Positions 45,113 to 53,883 of a DNA stretch of 64,000 nt are shown here, in pieces. Position numbers and translations under genes: made by a program. How positions within the stretch are numbered: the first letter of the stretch is position 1; each line of letters starts with the position of its first letter. The notes below the pieces were generated by a model. It made no database searches, had not been told where the DNA came from, and worked only from the letters and a program-made list of their open reading frames with translations. Source of the stretch: an uncultured Bacteroidales bacterium (GTDB lineage: Bacteria > Bacteroidota > Bacteroidia > Bacteroidales > Bacteroidaceae); NCBI GenBank assembly GCA_902775375.1, contig CACYLU010000001.1:186001-250000 (forward strand), read 5' to 3'.

Positions 45113-45608
45113 TCAGGATATCTTTCGTAAAATCCTGTACGGCAGGCATGAGTAAACCCACTAACTCTCGTACTGGATAATACAGGGCAGATGATTCCTT
45201 GGTGTTCTTCTCAATGATTTTATTGTCTGAGTCGATGAACTCTATCGCACAGATAGCCAAGCTGATAAACAGTAACCATTTCACTGCTCCCAAAGCGGCA
45301 CCGAGCAAACGATTAATCCATCCCAGACAAATAATCTCCAATGCTTTGGTAAGCAACGACGCCACTAAGGTAAATACTATGGGCACTACAATCCAAATTA
45401 AGAAGAATGCCAACGTATGAGCAAAGGTGACATTAGAGGTGACAGTTCCTATCAGTTGGTCACCCACCACACCATAAAGTGCTTTGGCGGCCAGCAGACC
45501 TACCACAAGGCCTACTAGCGAAGCCAATTGCTTGATAAAACCTTTACGGAATCCCACAATGGCTCCAGCCAGCACAAGTATTAAAATGATAATATCAATT
45601 ACCTGCAT
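45078..45608 (-). CDS. CvpA-family membrane protein
   Basis: 176 residues with about four membrane segments ([79 protein letters not shown]). The opening [14 protein letters not shown] is the CvpA signature. In E. coli CvpA is linked to colicin V production and envelope stress, with no settled activity. It bridges infB and sufB on the minus strand and overlaps sufB. Confidence 0.85.
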   Translation of the reverse strand: MQVIDIIILILVLAGAIVGFRKGFIKQLASLVGLVVGLLAAKALYGVVGDQLIGTVTSNVTFAHTLAFFLIWIVVPIVFTLVASLLTKALEIICLGWINRLLGAALGAVKWLLFISLAICAIEFIDSDNKIIEKNTKESSALYYPVRELVGLLMPAVQDFTKDILNDEHGTEGQEV

Positions 45609-45649
45609 AAACTATAAAGTTTTAACAGTATAGCTGTTCAGTAAACTGT

Positions 45650-48598
45650 TTACAGCGTCTGCTTTACTTCAATTTCTTCGAAAGTTTCTATAACGTCACC
45701 CACCTTGATGTCGTTGCAGTTGGTCAAACTGATACCGCACTCAAAGTTGGTGAGTACTTCCTTCACATCATCCTTAAAGCGCTTCAGGGCATTGATGTTG
45801 CCAGTATAGATAACAATACCGTCGCGAATCAGGCGAGCCTTGTCGGTACGTTTCACCTTACCCGTCTTCACCATAGCACCTGCCACCATACCTACCTTGC
45901 TGATGTTGAATACCTCACGCACTTCGATGGTAGAAGTAACCTGCTCCTTCAATGTTGGAGCCAGCATACCTTCCATAGCGGCCTTTACCTCTTCTATAGC
46001 ATCGTAGATGATAGAGTATTTGCGGATATCCACACCTTCCTGTTCTGCCAGTTTGCTGGCACCTGCAGAAGGACGTACCTGGAACCCCACGATGATAGCG
46101 TCAGATGCTGCAGCCAGTGAAACGTCTGATTCCGAAATCTGACCCACACCCTGGTGAATGACATTCACTTGAATCTTGTCGGTCGAGAGCTTGATAAGTG
46201 AGTCGCTCAGTGCTTCTACAGAGCCGTCCACGTCACCCTTTACGATGATGTTCAGCTCGTGGAAATCACCCAAAGCCAAGCGACGACCTACTTCGTCGAG
46301 GGTCAGCATCTTTTGTGTACGCAGACCCTGCTCGCGTTGCAGCTGCTCACGCTTGTTAGCAATCTCACGTGCCTCCTGATCAGTATCGAACACATGGAAG
46401 GTATCACCTGCTGCTGGAGCACCATTCAAACCTAAGATCAAGGCTGGTTCAGCTGGCAAAGCCTTGGTGATGCGCTGGTTACGCTCGTTGAACATCGCTT
46501 TCACACGTCCAAAGTTAGAACCAGCCAGCACGATATCGCCAATTTTCAGCGTACCATTGCTCACTAGCACTGTAGCTACATAGCCACGACCTTTGTCGAG
46601 CGATGATTCGATGATAGAACCCGTTGCCTTGCGGTTAGGATTAGCTTTCAAATCCAGCATCTCAGCTTCTAACAGTACTTTCTCCATCAACTCTTCCACA
46701 CCAATACCTTTCTTGGCACTGATGTCCTGGCTCTGGTACTTACCACCCCATTCCTCAACGAGGAAGTTCATGGCAGCCAACTCTTCCTTTATCTTATCAG
46801 GATTAGCTCCTGGTTTATCAATCTTGTTGATGGCAAACACGATAGGCACACCAGCTGCTACAGCGTGGTTGATAGCCTCTTTCGTCTGAGGCATCACACT
46901 ATCGTCGGCAGCCACGATGATGATGGCAATATCCGTTACCTTAGCACCACGGGCACGCATAGCTGTAAATGCCTCGTGACCAGGGGTGTCGAGGAAAGTA
47001 ATCTTTCGCCCGTCTTCCATCGTAACGTTGTATGCACCGATATGCTGGGTAATACCACCTGCTTCACCGGCAATCACATTACTCTTGCGGATGTAGTCCA
47101 ACAAAGATGTCTTACCATGATCCACATGGCCCATCACGGTCACGATAGGAGCACGTGGCATCAGATCCTCTTCATCATCCTCTTCCTCAACAACAGCTTG
47201 TGACACCTCTGCGCTGACATACTCTGTCTTATATCCAAACTCATCAGCCACCAGGTTGATGGTTTCGGCATCCAGACGCTGGTTGATACTAACCATGATA
47301 CCTACGCTCATGCAAGTAGCAATGACCTGAGTAACCTGTACGTTCATCATGTTGGCCAACTCGTTAGCCGTCACAAATTCGGTGAGCTTCAGTATCTTGC
47401 TCTCTTCCATCTCCAAGTTTTCCTGCTCCAGCAAACGCTCAGAAGCCAACTCACGTTTCTCCTTACGATACTTGGCACCTTTGCTCTTGGTCTTGTTGGT
47501 AAGGCGAGCTAAGGTTTCCTTTACCTGCTTGGTAACGTCCTCCTCGCTCACTTCCTGCTTGACCATCGGCTTGCGGAAGCGATCCTTGTTCTTCTTACCC
47601 TTATTATTGTTGCCATCATTACGTTCGCTTTGTTCGCCGTCACGTTTACGCTTGAAGTCACCTTCACGAGCAGCTTTCTTAATATCCACCTTCTCTTTGC
47701 CGATACGGTTACGTTTCTTCTTTACTTCCTGCTTGTTGTCGCTTAAGGCGTTTTCTTTCTCCTCGCTATCGTTGCCGCGAATCTCCTTAATGATGTCTTC
47801 CTTCATCTGGCGACGCTGGTTCTGGCGCTGTTTCTCACGCTCGTCACGCTCTTTCTTCCTCTCTTCCTTGCTCTTTTTCTTAGGGCGGGTAGATGTATTC
47901 AGCAGGTCGAGGTCAACATGGCCCACCACATTTAGCTTACTAACTTTCACATCAGTATTCAGACGGAAGATACCATCATTTTCAGGCTTGTCATCTTTAG
48001 CAGGCTCTTCTTTGGCTGGAACTGCTGCTTCCTCCACAGGAGCTGGTTGTGCAGGGGTTTCAACCTGCTTCTTCTCAGGTGCAGGTACCTGCTGCTCAAC
48101 AACAGACTTCTCAACGACAGGTTTCTCCACAACTGGTGCAGGCTCAGCTGGCTTTGCCTTAACAACAGGCTCTTCAACTGGTTGGTGAACTTCTTCTTTC
48201 ACCTTGACCTCCACTTTTTCTGGCGCTGCCGCTGGCTTAATTTCTGCTGGCTTCACCTCTGCTTGCTTAGCAGGTTTATTAAGTTTGTCAAGGTCTATCT
48301 TGCCAATAGGTTTAAACTTCTGTTTCGGCTTTTCAGGTGCAGGCTCATAGCCTTGTATGGCCACAGCTGGTTTCACCTTGTCTTTATCTTTCTCTTTCCT
48401 TCCGAGAATGAATTGGTCAGACTTAACCTTCAGGTCCTTGTCGGTACTAAACTCCTGCCTGAGCAAATCAAACTGCTCATCGGTAATTTTGGCGTTAGGG
48501 TTTTCATCCACCTCAAATCCCTTCTTTTTCAGGAATTCCACGGCGGTGCTGATACCAACGTTCAAATCTCTTGTTACTTTATTTAATCTAACAGCCAC
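45650..48598 (-). CDS. infB: Translation initiation factor IF-2
   Basis: 982 residues. N-terminal IF2-N domain ([29 protein letters not shown]), then ~380 residues of charged, Pro/Ala/Lys/Glu-rich linker with KPAE-type repeats, a second IF2-N-like module (~405-455), and the GTPase at ~484: [32 protein letters not shown]. The C-terminal domains binding fMet-tRNA follow. It delivers the initiator tRNA to the 30S subunit. Downstream of nusA in the rimP-nusA-infB order. Confidence 0.97.
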   Translation of the reverse strand: MAVRLNKVTRDLNVGISTAVEFLKKKGFEVDENPNAKITDEQFDLLRQEFSTDKDLKVKSDQFILGRKEKDKDKVKPAVAIQGYEPAPEKPKQKFKPIGKIDLDKLNKPAKQAEVKPAEIKPAAAPEKVEVKVKEEVHQPVEEPVVKAKPAEPAPVVEKPVVEKSVVEQQVPAPEKKQVETPAQPAPVEEAAVPAKEEPAKDDKPENDGIFRLNTDVKVSKLNVVGHVDLDLLNTSTRPKKKSKEERKKERDEREKQRQNQRRQMKEDIIKEIRGNDSEEKENALSDNKQEVKKKRNRIGKEKVDIKKAAREGDFKRKRDGEQSERNDGNNNKGKKNKDRFRKPMVKQEVSEEDVTKQVKETLARLTNKTKSKGAKYRKEKRELASERLLEQENLEMEESKILKLTEFVTANELANMMNVQVTQVIATCMSVGIMVSINQRLDAETINLVADEFGYKTEYVSAEVSQAVVEEEDDEEDLMPRAPIVTVMGHVDHGKTSLLDYIRKSNVIAGEAGGITQHIGAYNVTMEDGRKITFLDTPGHEAFTAMRARGAKVTDIAIIIVAADDSVMPQTKEAINHAVAAGVPIVFAINKIDKPGANPDKIKEELAAMNFLVEEWGGKYQSQDISAKKGIGVEELMEKVLLEAEMLDLKANPNRKATGSIIESSLDKGRGYVATVLVSNGTLKIGDIVLAGSNFGRVKAMFNERNQRITKALPAEPALILGLNGAPAAGDTFHVFDTDQEAREIANKREQLQREQGLRTQKMLTLDEVGRRLALGDFHELNIIVKGDVDGSVEALSDSLIKLSTDKIQVNVIHQGVGQISESDVSLAAASDAIIVGFQVRPSAGASKLAEQEGVDIRKYSIIYDAIEEVKAAMEGMLAPTLKEQVTSTIEVREVFNISKVGMVAGAMVKTGKVKRTDKARLIRDGIVIYTGNINALKRFKDDVKEVLTNFECGISLTNCNDIKVGDVIETFEEIEVKQTL

Positions 48599-48627
48599 TC
48601 TATTCTAAGTTTTAGTTGTTATGTAAA

Positions 48628-49890
48628 TTAATCCTCCTCAAATTCTTTGCGCAAAACATCCAGCAGATGATCCACAGTTTCTTCCTCGAGGTCGGCCTTC
48701 TTGATAATCATGTCGCGAGGAGCATTCAGTGCACTCTTTGCTGTCTCTATACCGATTGCCTTGAGCGCATCGATCACCCAGTCGTCTATTTCATCGCGGA
48801 ACTCATCCAGATAGATATCCTCATCCTCCGTTCCTTCACCATCCAGTTCACGGAATACGTCAATAGTATAATCGGTCAGCATACATGCCAGTTTGATGTT
48901 CAAACCACCCTTACCGATGGCCAGGCTAACCTCCTCAGGTTTCAGATATACTTCAGCCTTGCGCTCTTCTTCATTGAGTCTGATGCTGCTAACGTGAGCA
49001 GGACTCAAAGCGCGCTGGATAAACAGTGCAGTGTTTGTGGTGAAGTTGATTACGTCGATGTTTTCATTTCTCAACTCACGCACGATACCATGTATTCTAC
49101 TACCCTTTACACCCACGCATGCGCCTACTGGATCAATGCGGTCGTCATAGCTCTCAACGGCAATCTTGGCTCTCTCGCCAGGGATGCGGGCAATCTTGCG
49201 AATAGTGATGAGGCCGTCATTGATTTCAGGCACCTCAATCTCAAACAGTCGTTGCAGGAACAGCGGACTGGTACGGCTCAGAATAATCTTAGGATTGTTA
49301 TTCTTGTTCTCCACGCGAGCCACCACCGCTCTGGCTGTCTCACCCTTGCGGTAGAAGTCAGTTGGAATCTGCTCAGTCTTAGGCAGCAGCAGTTCGTTGC
49401 CGTCTTCATCTAGCAGCAGCATCTCTTTCTTCCATATCTGATAAACCTCAGCACTTACGATGGTGCCAACCTTATCTGAATAACGGTTGTAGATGGCATC
49501 TTTTTGCAGCTCCAGTATCTTGCTACTCAATGTCTGACGCAGATTCAGAATGGCACGGCGGCCAAACTTGCTGAAATCCACCTCGTCAGTTACTTCCTCA
49601 CCCACTTCATAATCTTCATCAATCTTCTGTGCTTCTGACAGTGAAATCTGCAGGTTAGGATCGGTAACCTCACCATCAGGCACCACCTCGCGGTTTCTTC
49701 TTATCTCCAAGTCTCCCTTATCTGGGTTCACTATCACGTCGTAGTTCTCATCCGAGCCGAAAATCTTTGCGATTACGCTGCGGAAACTCTCCTCCATCAC
49801 GCTCACCAGTGTGGTGCGGTCAATGCTTTGTGATTCCTTGAAATCCTTAAAGGTTTCAATCATGCTCACAGTCTCTGCTTTCTTAGCCAT
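48628..49890 (-). CDS. nusA: Transcription elongation/termination factor NusA
   Basis: 420 residues: N-terminal RNA-polymerase-binding domain (~1-130), S1 domain (~135-200: GTIVSAEVYQIWKKEMLL), and the KH pair (VGACVGVKGSRIHGIVREL and LAIGKGGLNIKLACMLTDY). The C-terminal acidic repeats of E. coli are absent, as usual in this group. It controls pausing, termination and antitermination. It lies 2 bases after rimP and 29 before infB. Confidence 0.96.
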   Translation of the reverse strand: MAKKAETVSMIETFKDFKESQSIDRTTLVSVMEESFRSVIAKIFGSDENYDVIVNPDKGDLEIRRNREVVPDGEVTDPNLQISLSEAQKIDEDYEVGEEVTDEVDFSKFGRRAILNLRQTLSSKILELQKDAIYNRYSDKVGTIVSAEVYQIWKKEMLLLDEDGNELLLPKTEQIPTDFYRKGETARAVVARVENKNNNPKIILSRTSPLFLQRLFEIEVPEINDGLITIRKIARIPGERAKIAVESYDDRIDPVGACVGVKGSRIHGIVRELRNENIDVINFTTNTALFIQRALSPAHVSSIRLNEEERKAEVYLKPEEVSLAIGKGGLNIKLACMLTDYTIDVFRELDGEGTEDEDIYLDEFRDEIDDWVIDALKAIGIETAKSALNAPRDMIIKKADLEEETVDHLLDVLRKEFEED

Positions 49891-49892
49891 AA

Positions 49893-50360
49893 TTATTTAA
49901 AGCTGATTAAGTATTTAGTATATTTTATTTCATCCATTTTCAAACAGATATCCACATCTGTCAGTTTAGGCCTTTTGGCTCCTTCGGGCTTGATTTTCTG
50001 CTGTACTGTAATCACCACATGGTCGGCATCCACCTCCTTGAGCGTCCCTTTCAGTTTGCGGCCATCAGTAGTCAGTGTCTCTACTTCCTTGCCTACGTGG
50101 CACTCATACTGGCGCAGCACCTTAAATGGCTGTCCCAAACCTGCAGAGCCTACTTCCAAGTCGTAATCCTCGCCTTCTGTACCTAGCTTCTCTTCTATGA
50201 AGCGGCTCAGTTCAGCGCAGTCGTCAATCCACACACCATCCTGATGGTCAATCTCAACACAGATCTTGTTGTCGTCACCCAATGTTACATCTACCAGAAA
50301 GTAATCCTTGTCTTTCAGCCATTCCTGAGCGATGTTTTCAACTGTTTCTTTGTTAATCAT
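49893..50360 (-). CDS. rimP: Ribosome maturation factor RimP
   Basis: 155 residues. DYFLVDVTLGDDNKICVEIDHQDGVWIDDCAELSRFIEE and DYDLEVGSAGLGQPFKVLRQYECHVGKEVE are the family core (V-S-S-P-G-type turn seen here as VGSAGL). It helps assemble the 30S subunit. First gene of the large minus-strand operon; its leader carries an intrinsic-terminator-like hairpin between promoter and start codon. Confidence 0.94.
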   Translation of the reverse strand: MINKETVENIAQEWLKDKDYFLVDVTLGDDNKICVEIDHQDGVWIDDCAELSRFIEEKLGTEGEDYDLEVGSAGLGQPFKVLRQYECHVGKEVETLTTDGRKLKGTLKEVDADHVVITVQQKIKPEGAKRPKLTDVDICLKMDEIKYTKYLISFK

Positions 50361-50385
50361 ACTTACGTTTTAAACTGTTAATAAT

Positions 50386-50407
50386 AAAAAAAGGAGCTCA
50401 AAGCCCC
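50386..50407 (-). terminator. Leader hairpin with U-run ahead of rimP-nusA-infB (possible attenuator)
   Basis: On the reverse strand GGGGCT-TTG-AGCTCC (one G-U pair) is followed directly by TTTTTTT. It lies between the -7 box at 50431-50438 and the rimP ATG at 50360, so it can act only on this operon's own transcript: the neighbouring gene on the other side is divergent. Confidence 0.6.
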
Positions 50408-50430
50408 TCCTCAAATCATCATAACGGCTG

Positions 50431-50460
50431 CAAATTTAGGAATTAAATATCATTCTACAA
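50431..50460 (-). promoter_or_regulatory. Promoter of the rimP-nusA-infB-cvpA-suf operon
   Basis: Reverse strand TTG (50458-50460) and TAAATTTG (50431-50438), 19 bases apart; 70 bases before the rimP ATG. Confidence 0.65.
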
Positions 50461-50522
50461 AATAGATCAGCCTTTTATCCGTCTTTTTTGAATAAAAATT
50501 TAAAAAAAATAAAAAAAGCACT

Positions 50523-50530
50523 TATCTTTG
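50523..50530 (+). promoter_or_regulatory. -7 box of ppdK
   Basis: TATCTTTG, a perfect box, 54 bases before the ATG at 50585. Confidence 0.65.
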
Positions 50531-50584
50531 CATGCTATAGTAGCCGAATTTTATTAAAAACTTAAATACCTAACTTTTTTTATT

Positions 50585-53362
50585 ATGGAAGACAAAAGAG
50601 TTTATACTTTTGGTAACGGCCAGGCTGAGGGACGTGCCGACATGCGCAATCTGTTGGGTGGTAAAGGTGCTAACTGCGCCGAGATGAACCTGATAGGTGT
50701 TCCTGTGCCTCCTGGCTTCACAATCACCACTGAAGTTTGCAACGAGTATTTCCAGAAGGGCAAAGATGCTGTGATTGCTCTCTTGAAAGACGATGTTGAG
50801 AAGGCTGTAGCTCACATTGAGAAGTTGATGAACAGCAAGTTTGGTGATCCTAAGAATCCATTGCTGGTGTCTGTACGCTCAGGCGCACGTGCATCTATGC
50901 CTGGTATGATGGATACCATCTTGAACCTGGGTCTGAATGACAAGGTGGCTGAGGGTATGGTAAAGAAAACCGGCAACGAGCGTTTCGTATATGACAGCTA
51001 CCGTCGTTTCGTGCAGATGTATGGCGATGTGGTGCTGGGTATGAAACCAGTTGACAAGACAGAGATAGATCCTTTTGAGGCAATTATAGACAAGGTAAAG
51101 GAAGAACGTGGTATCAAGCTTGACAAAGACCTCAATGTCGATGAGCTACGCAAGCTGGTTACACTGTTCAAGGCAGCCATCAAAGAGCGCACAGGCAAGG
51201 ACTTCCCAGACAATCCTGTTGAGCAGTTGTGGGGCGCCATCTGTGCTGTGTTCGACAGCTGGATGAATGAGCGTGCCATCCTTTATCGTAAGATGGAAGG
51301 CATACCTTCAGAGTGGGGTACCGCTGTCAGCGTGATGGCAATGGTGTTCGGTAACATGGGCGACACTTCTGCTACTGGCGTATGCTTCAGTCGTGATGCT
51401 GGAACAGGTGAAAATATCTTCAATGGTGAGTACCTGGTTAATGCGCAGGGTGAAGACGTGGTAGCAGGTATCCGTACTCCTCAGCAGATTACCCTCGAGG
51501 GCTCACGCCGTTGGGCAAAGATGCAGGGCATCAGCGAGGAAGAACGTGCCAGCAAGTATCCTTCAATGGAAGAGTCAATGCCTGAGATCTACAAGCAGCT
51601 GTATGCTATACAGGATAAGCTGGAGAAACACTATAAAGACATGCAGGATATGGAGTTTACCGTACAGGAAGGTAAGCTGTGGTTCCTGCAGACCCGTAAT
51701 GGCAAGCGCACAGGTACCGCTATGGTGAAGATTGCTATGGACCTGCTGCGTGAGGATGTCATCGATGAGAAGACGGCCATCATGCGCTGCGAGCCTAACA
51801 AGCTCGATGAGCTGCTGCACCCAGTATTCGAGCCTCGCTCACTGCGTCGTGCCAAGGTGCTGACTCGTGGTTTGCCAGCATCTCCAGGAGCTGCCTGCGG
51901 ACATATCACTTTCTTTGCTGACGATGCAGCTCGCGTTCATGGCTTGGGCAAGCGTGTCATCCTGGTTCGTATGGAGACTTCTCCTGAGGACTTGGCTGGT
52001 ATGGCTGTGGCTCAGGGTATCGTGACCTGCCGTGGTGGTATGACCAGCCACGCTGCCGTTGTGGCTCGTGGTATGGGTAAGTGCTGCGTAACAGGTGCAG
52101 GTTCCATGATTGTTGACTACAAGAACAAGACGCTGACTATTGGCGATACCGTTCTGCATGAGGGCGACTACCTGTCACTCAACGGTAGCACAGGTGAAGT
52201 TTATGAAGGCCGTATCGATACCAAGGCTGCTGAGGTAAGTGGCGACTTCGCTGAATTGATGTACCTCTGCGACAAATATACCAAGCTGCATGTACGTACC
52301 AATGCTGATACTCCTCGTGATGCTGCCGTAGCTCACAGCTTCGGTGCCGAGGGTATTGGTCTGTGCCGTACAGAGCATATGTTCTTCGAGGCAAAGAAGA
52401 TTCGCGCTATGCGTGAGATGATTCTGGCAGATACGAAAGAAGGCCGTGAGGCTGCATTGGAGAAGATTCTGCCTTACCAGATGATTGACTTCTACGAGAT
52501 CCTGAAGGTAATGGACAACTGCCCAGTTAACATCCGTCTGCTTGACCCACCATTGCACGAGTTCGTACCTCACGATCTGGCTGGTCAGGAAGCTATGGCA
52601 GAAGATATGGGTGTTACCGTACAGGAAATACAGCGTCGTGTGGCTGAGCTGAATGAGAGCAACCCAATGCTGGGCCATCGTGGATGCCGCTTGGGCAATA
52701 CCTATCCTGAAATCACTGCTATGCAGACACGTGCCATCCTCGGTGCTGCCATCAAGCTGCGTAAGGAAGGTTACGACCCACGTCCTGAAATCATGGTGCC
52801 ACTGATTGGTTTGGTGAATGAGTTCGACTTGCAGGAGAAAGTGATCCGTGAGACAGCAGAGAAGATGTTCAAGGATGAGGGTATCGTGGTGCGCTTCCGC
52901 ATCGGTACTATGATCGAGATTCCTCGTGCTGCTCTGACAGCCGACAAGATTGCCAAGCATGCCGAGTACTTCAGCTTCGGAACCAATGACTTGACTCAGA
53001 TGACCTTCGGCTATAGCCGTGACGATATCGCCAGCTTCTTGCCTGTATATCTGGAGAAGAAGATCCTGAACGTTGACCCATTCCAAGTGCTCGACCAGGA
53101 AGGTGTTGGTCAGCTCATTGAAATGGCTGTTAAGAAGGGTCGTGCTACTCGTCCAGAGCTTATCTGTGGTATCTGCGGTGAGCATGGCGGTGAGCCATCA
53201 TCCGTTAAGTTCTGCCACCGTGTAGGCTTGAATTACGTGAGCTGCTCACCATTCCGCGTTCCTATCGCTCGCTTGGCCGCCGCGCAGGCCGCTGTTGAGG
53301 ACATCCTTGCCGAAGAGGCAGAGAAGAGGCGCAAGAAGGCTGAGGCTAATGCAGTAGCATAA
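50585..53362 (+). CDS. ppdK: Pyruvate, phosphate dikinase
   Basis: 925 residues. N-terminal ATP-grasp region (LLGGKGANCAEMNLIGVPVPPGFTITTE), the phospho-His swivelling domain (CRGGMTSHAAVVARGMGKCCV), and the C-terminal PEP/pyruvate barrel (LGHRGCRLG, FSFGTNDLTQMTFGYSRDD, ICGICGEHGG). It interconverts pyruvate + ATP + phosphate with PEP + AMP + PPi, used in anaerobes for glycolysis or gluconeogenesis with pyrophosphate. Transcribed alone with a strong terminator. Codon use is more uniform than in the neighbours, as expected of a highly expressed gene. Confidence 0.97.
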   Translation: MEDKRVYTFGNGQAEGRADMRNLLGGKGANCAEMNLIGVPVPPGFTITTEVCNEYFQKGKDAVIALLKDDVEKAVAHIEKLMNSKFGDPKNPLLVSVRSGARASMPGMMDTILNLGLNDKVAEGMVKKTGNERFVYDSYRRFVQMYGDVVLGMKPVDKTEIDPFEAIIDKVKEERGIKLDKDLNVDELRKLVTLFKAAIKERTGKDFPDNPVEQLWGAICAVFDSWMNERAILYRKMEGIPSEWGTAVSVMAMVFGNMGDTSATGVCFSRDAGTGENIFNGEYLVNAQGEDVVAGIRTPQQITLEGSRRWAKMQGISEEERASKYPSMEESMPEIYKQLYAIQDKLEKHYKDMQDMEFTVQEGKLWFLQTRNGKRTGTAMVKIAMDLLREDVIDEKTAIMRCEPNKLDELLHPVFEPRSLRRAKVLTRGLPASPGAACGHITFFADDAARVHGLGKRVILVRMETSPEDLAGMAVAQGIVTCRGGMTSHAAVVARGMGKCCVTGAGSMIVDYKNKTLTIGDTVLHEGDYLSLNGSTGEVYEGRIDTKAAEVSGDFAELMYLCDKYTKLHVRTNADTPRDAAVAHSFGAEGIGLCRTEHMFFEAKKIRAMREMILADTKEGREAALEKILPYQMIDFYEILKVMDNCPVNIRLLDPPLHEFVPHDLAGQEAMAEDMGVTVQEIQRRVAELNESNPMLGHRGCRLGNTYPEITAMQTRAILGAAIKLRKEGYDPRPEIMVPLIGLVNEFDLQEKVIRETAEKMFKDEGIVVRFRIGTMIEIPRAALTADKIAKHAEYFSFGTNDLTQMTFGYSRDDIASFLPVYLEKKILNVDPFQVLDQEGVGQLIEMAVKKGRATRPELICGICGEHGGEPSSVKFCHRVGLNYVSCSPFRVPIARLAAAQAAVEDILAEEAEKRRKKAEANAVA

Positions 53363-53384
53363 TCTTTGTGCAACATATTGAAGA

Positions 53385-53414
53385 GAGGGGGAAGCTGATG
53401 CTTCCCCCTCTTTT
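53385..53414 (+). terminator. Intrinsic terminator after ppdK
   Basis: GAGGGGGAAGC and its complement around TGAT, then TTTT. Confidence 0.85.
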
Positions 53415-53545
53415 CTTATACCACCTTATTGTTACAAAGTCCTAAAAGCGAGATACTGGACCAAGATGTTACATCGAAGAGTGTTTTGAATAAGAACGTC
53501 GCATAATTTGCGGCATTTTAAAACGGTTTATGTCGCACGGGTTAT

Positions 53546-53560
53546 ACAATGTCACATTGT
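53546..53560. promoter_or_regulatory. 15-base palindrome, possible operator
   Basis: ACAATGTCACATTGT, a perfect seven-base inverted repeat with one central base, about 28 bases before the -33 TTG of the riboswitch promoter. Confidence 0.45.
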
Positions 53561-53587
53561 CGCTAAGCCAATTATTTTAGCGACATA

Positions 53588-53619
53588 TTGTCTATTTTAA
53601 AAAAATATTCGTAACTTTG
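53588..53619 (+). promoter_or_regulatory. Promoter of the cobalamin riboswitch transcript
   Basis: TTG at 53588-53590 and TAACTTTG at 53612-53619, 21 bases apart. An inverted repeat TGTCGCTAA/TTAGCGACA (53558-53566 and 53577-53585) abuts the -33 box. Confidence 0.65.
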
Positions 53620-53635
53620 CAGCGCCTTTGGTGAA

Positions 53636-53835
53636 GTGAGGGCGTCTCAGCCTGAACTTTTAAAAGGGAATCTGGTTAAAAACCAGAGCAGTACCCGCTA
53701 CTGTAAGACCAGTCAAAGCAAGCATTCATGCTATTTTTGATGGAAAGCATACACGCCACTGTTCATGCGCGCTGAACGGGAAGGCAAGCTTCAAAGGTCG
53801 AGTCAGGAAACCTGCCAAAGGATATAGGTAAGTTC
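53636..53835 (+). ncRNA. Cobalamin riboswitch
   Basis: The conserved core is clear: AAGGGAATCTGGTT, CCAGAGCAGTACCCGCTACT followed by GTAA, then a variable arm (CATTCATGCT), GCCACT, GAACGGGAAGGC, and the B12 box AGTCAGGAAACCTGCC at 53801-53816. This is the adenosyl/hydroxocobalamin aptamer, which turns the gene downstream off when the cofactor is plentiful. After it TTCGC...GGCGA can form a hairpin ahead of the ATG at 53884, in keeping with control of translation start; no U-run terminator is visible. Confidence 0.92.
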
Positions 53836-53883
53836 GCTTCCGGGGTAAGAGGCGATATTTATTCACAATTTAATACTTTTGGT

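Noticed and set aside
47349..48188. 279-residue ORF opposite infB
   Set aside because: It lies wholly antisense to the low-complexity linker of IF-2; Ser/Leu/Phe-rich composition mirrors Lys/Glu codons.
48616..49413. 265-residue ORF opposite nusA
   Set aside because: Antisense to a well-supported gene, with no start signal or domain.
52175..53185. 336-residue ORF opposite ppdK
   Set aside because: Antisense to the highly conserved C-terminal domain of PPDK; the open frame results from biased codon use.
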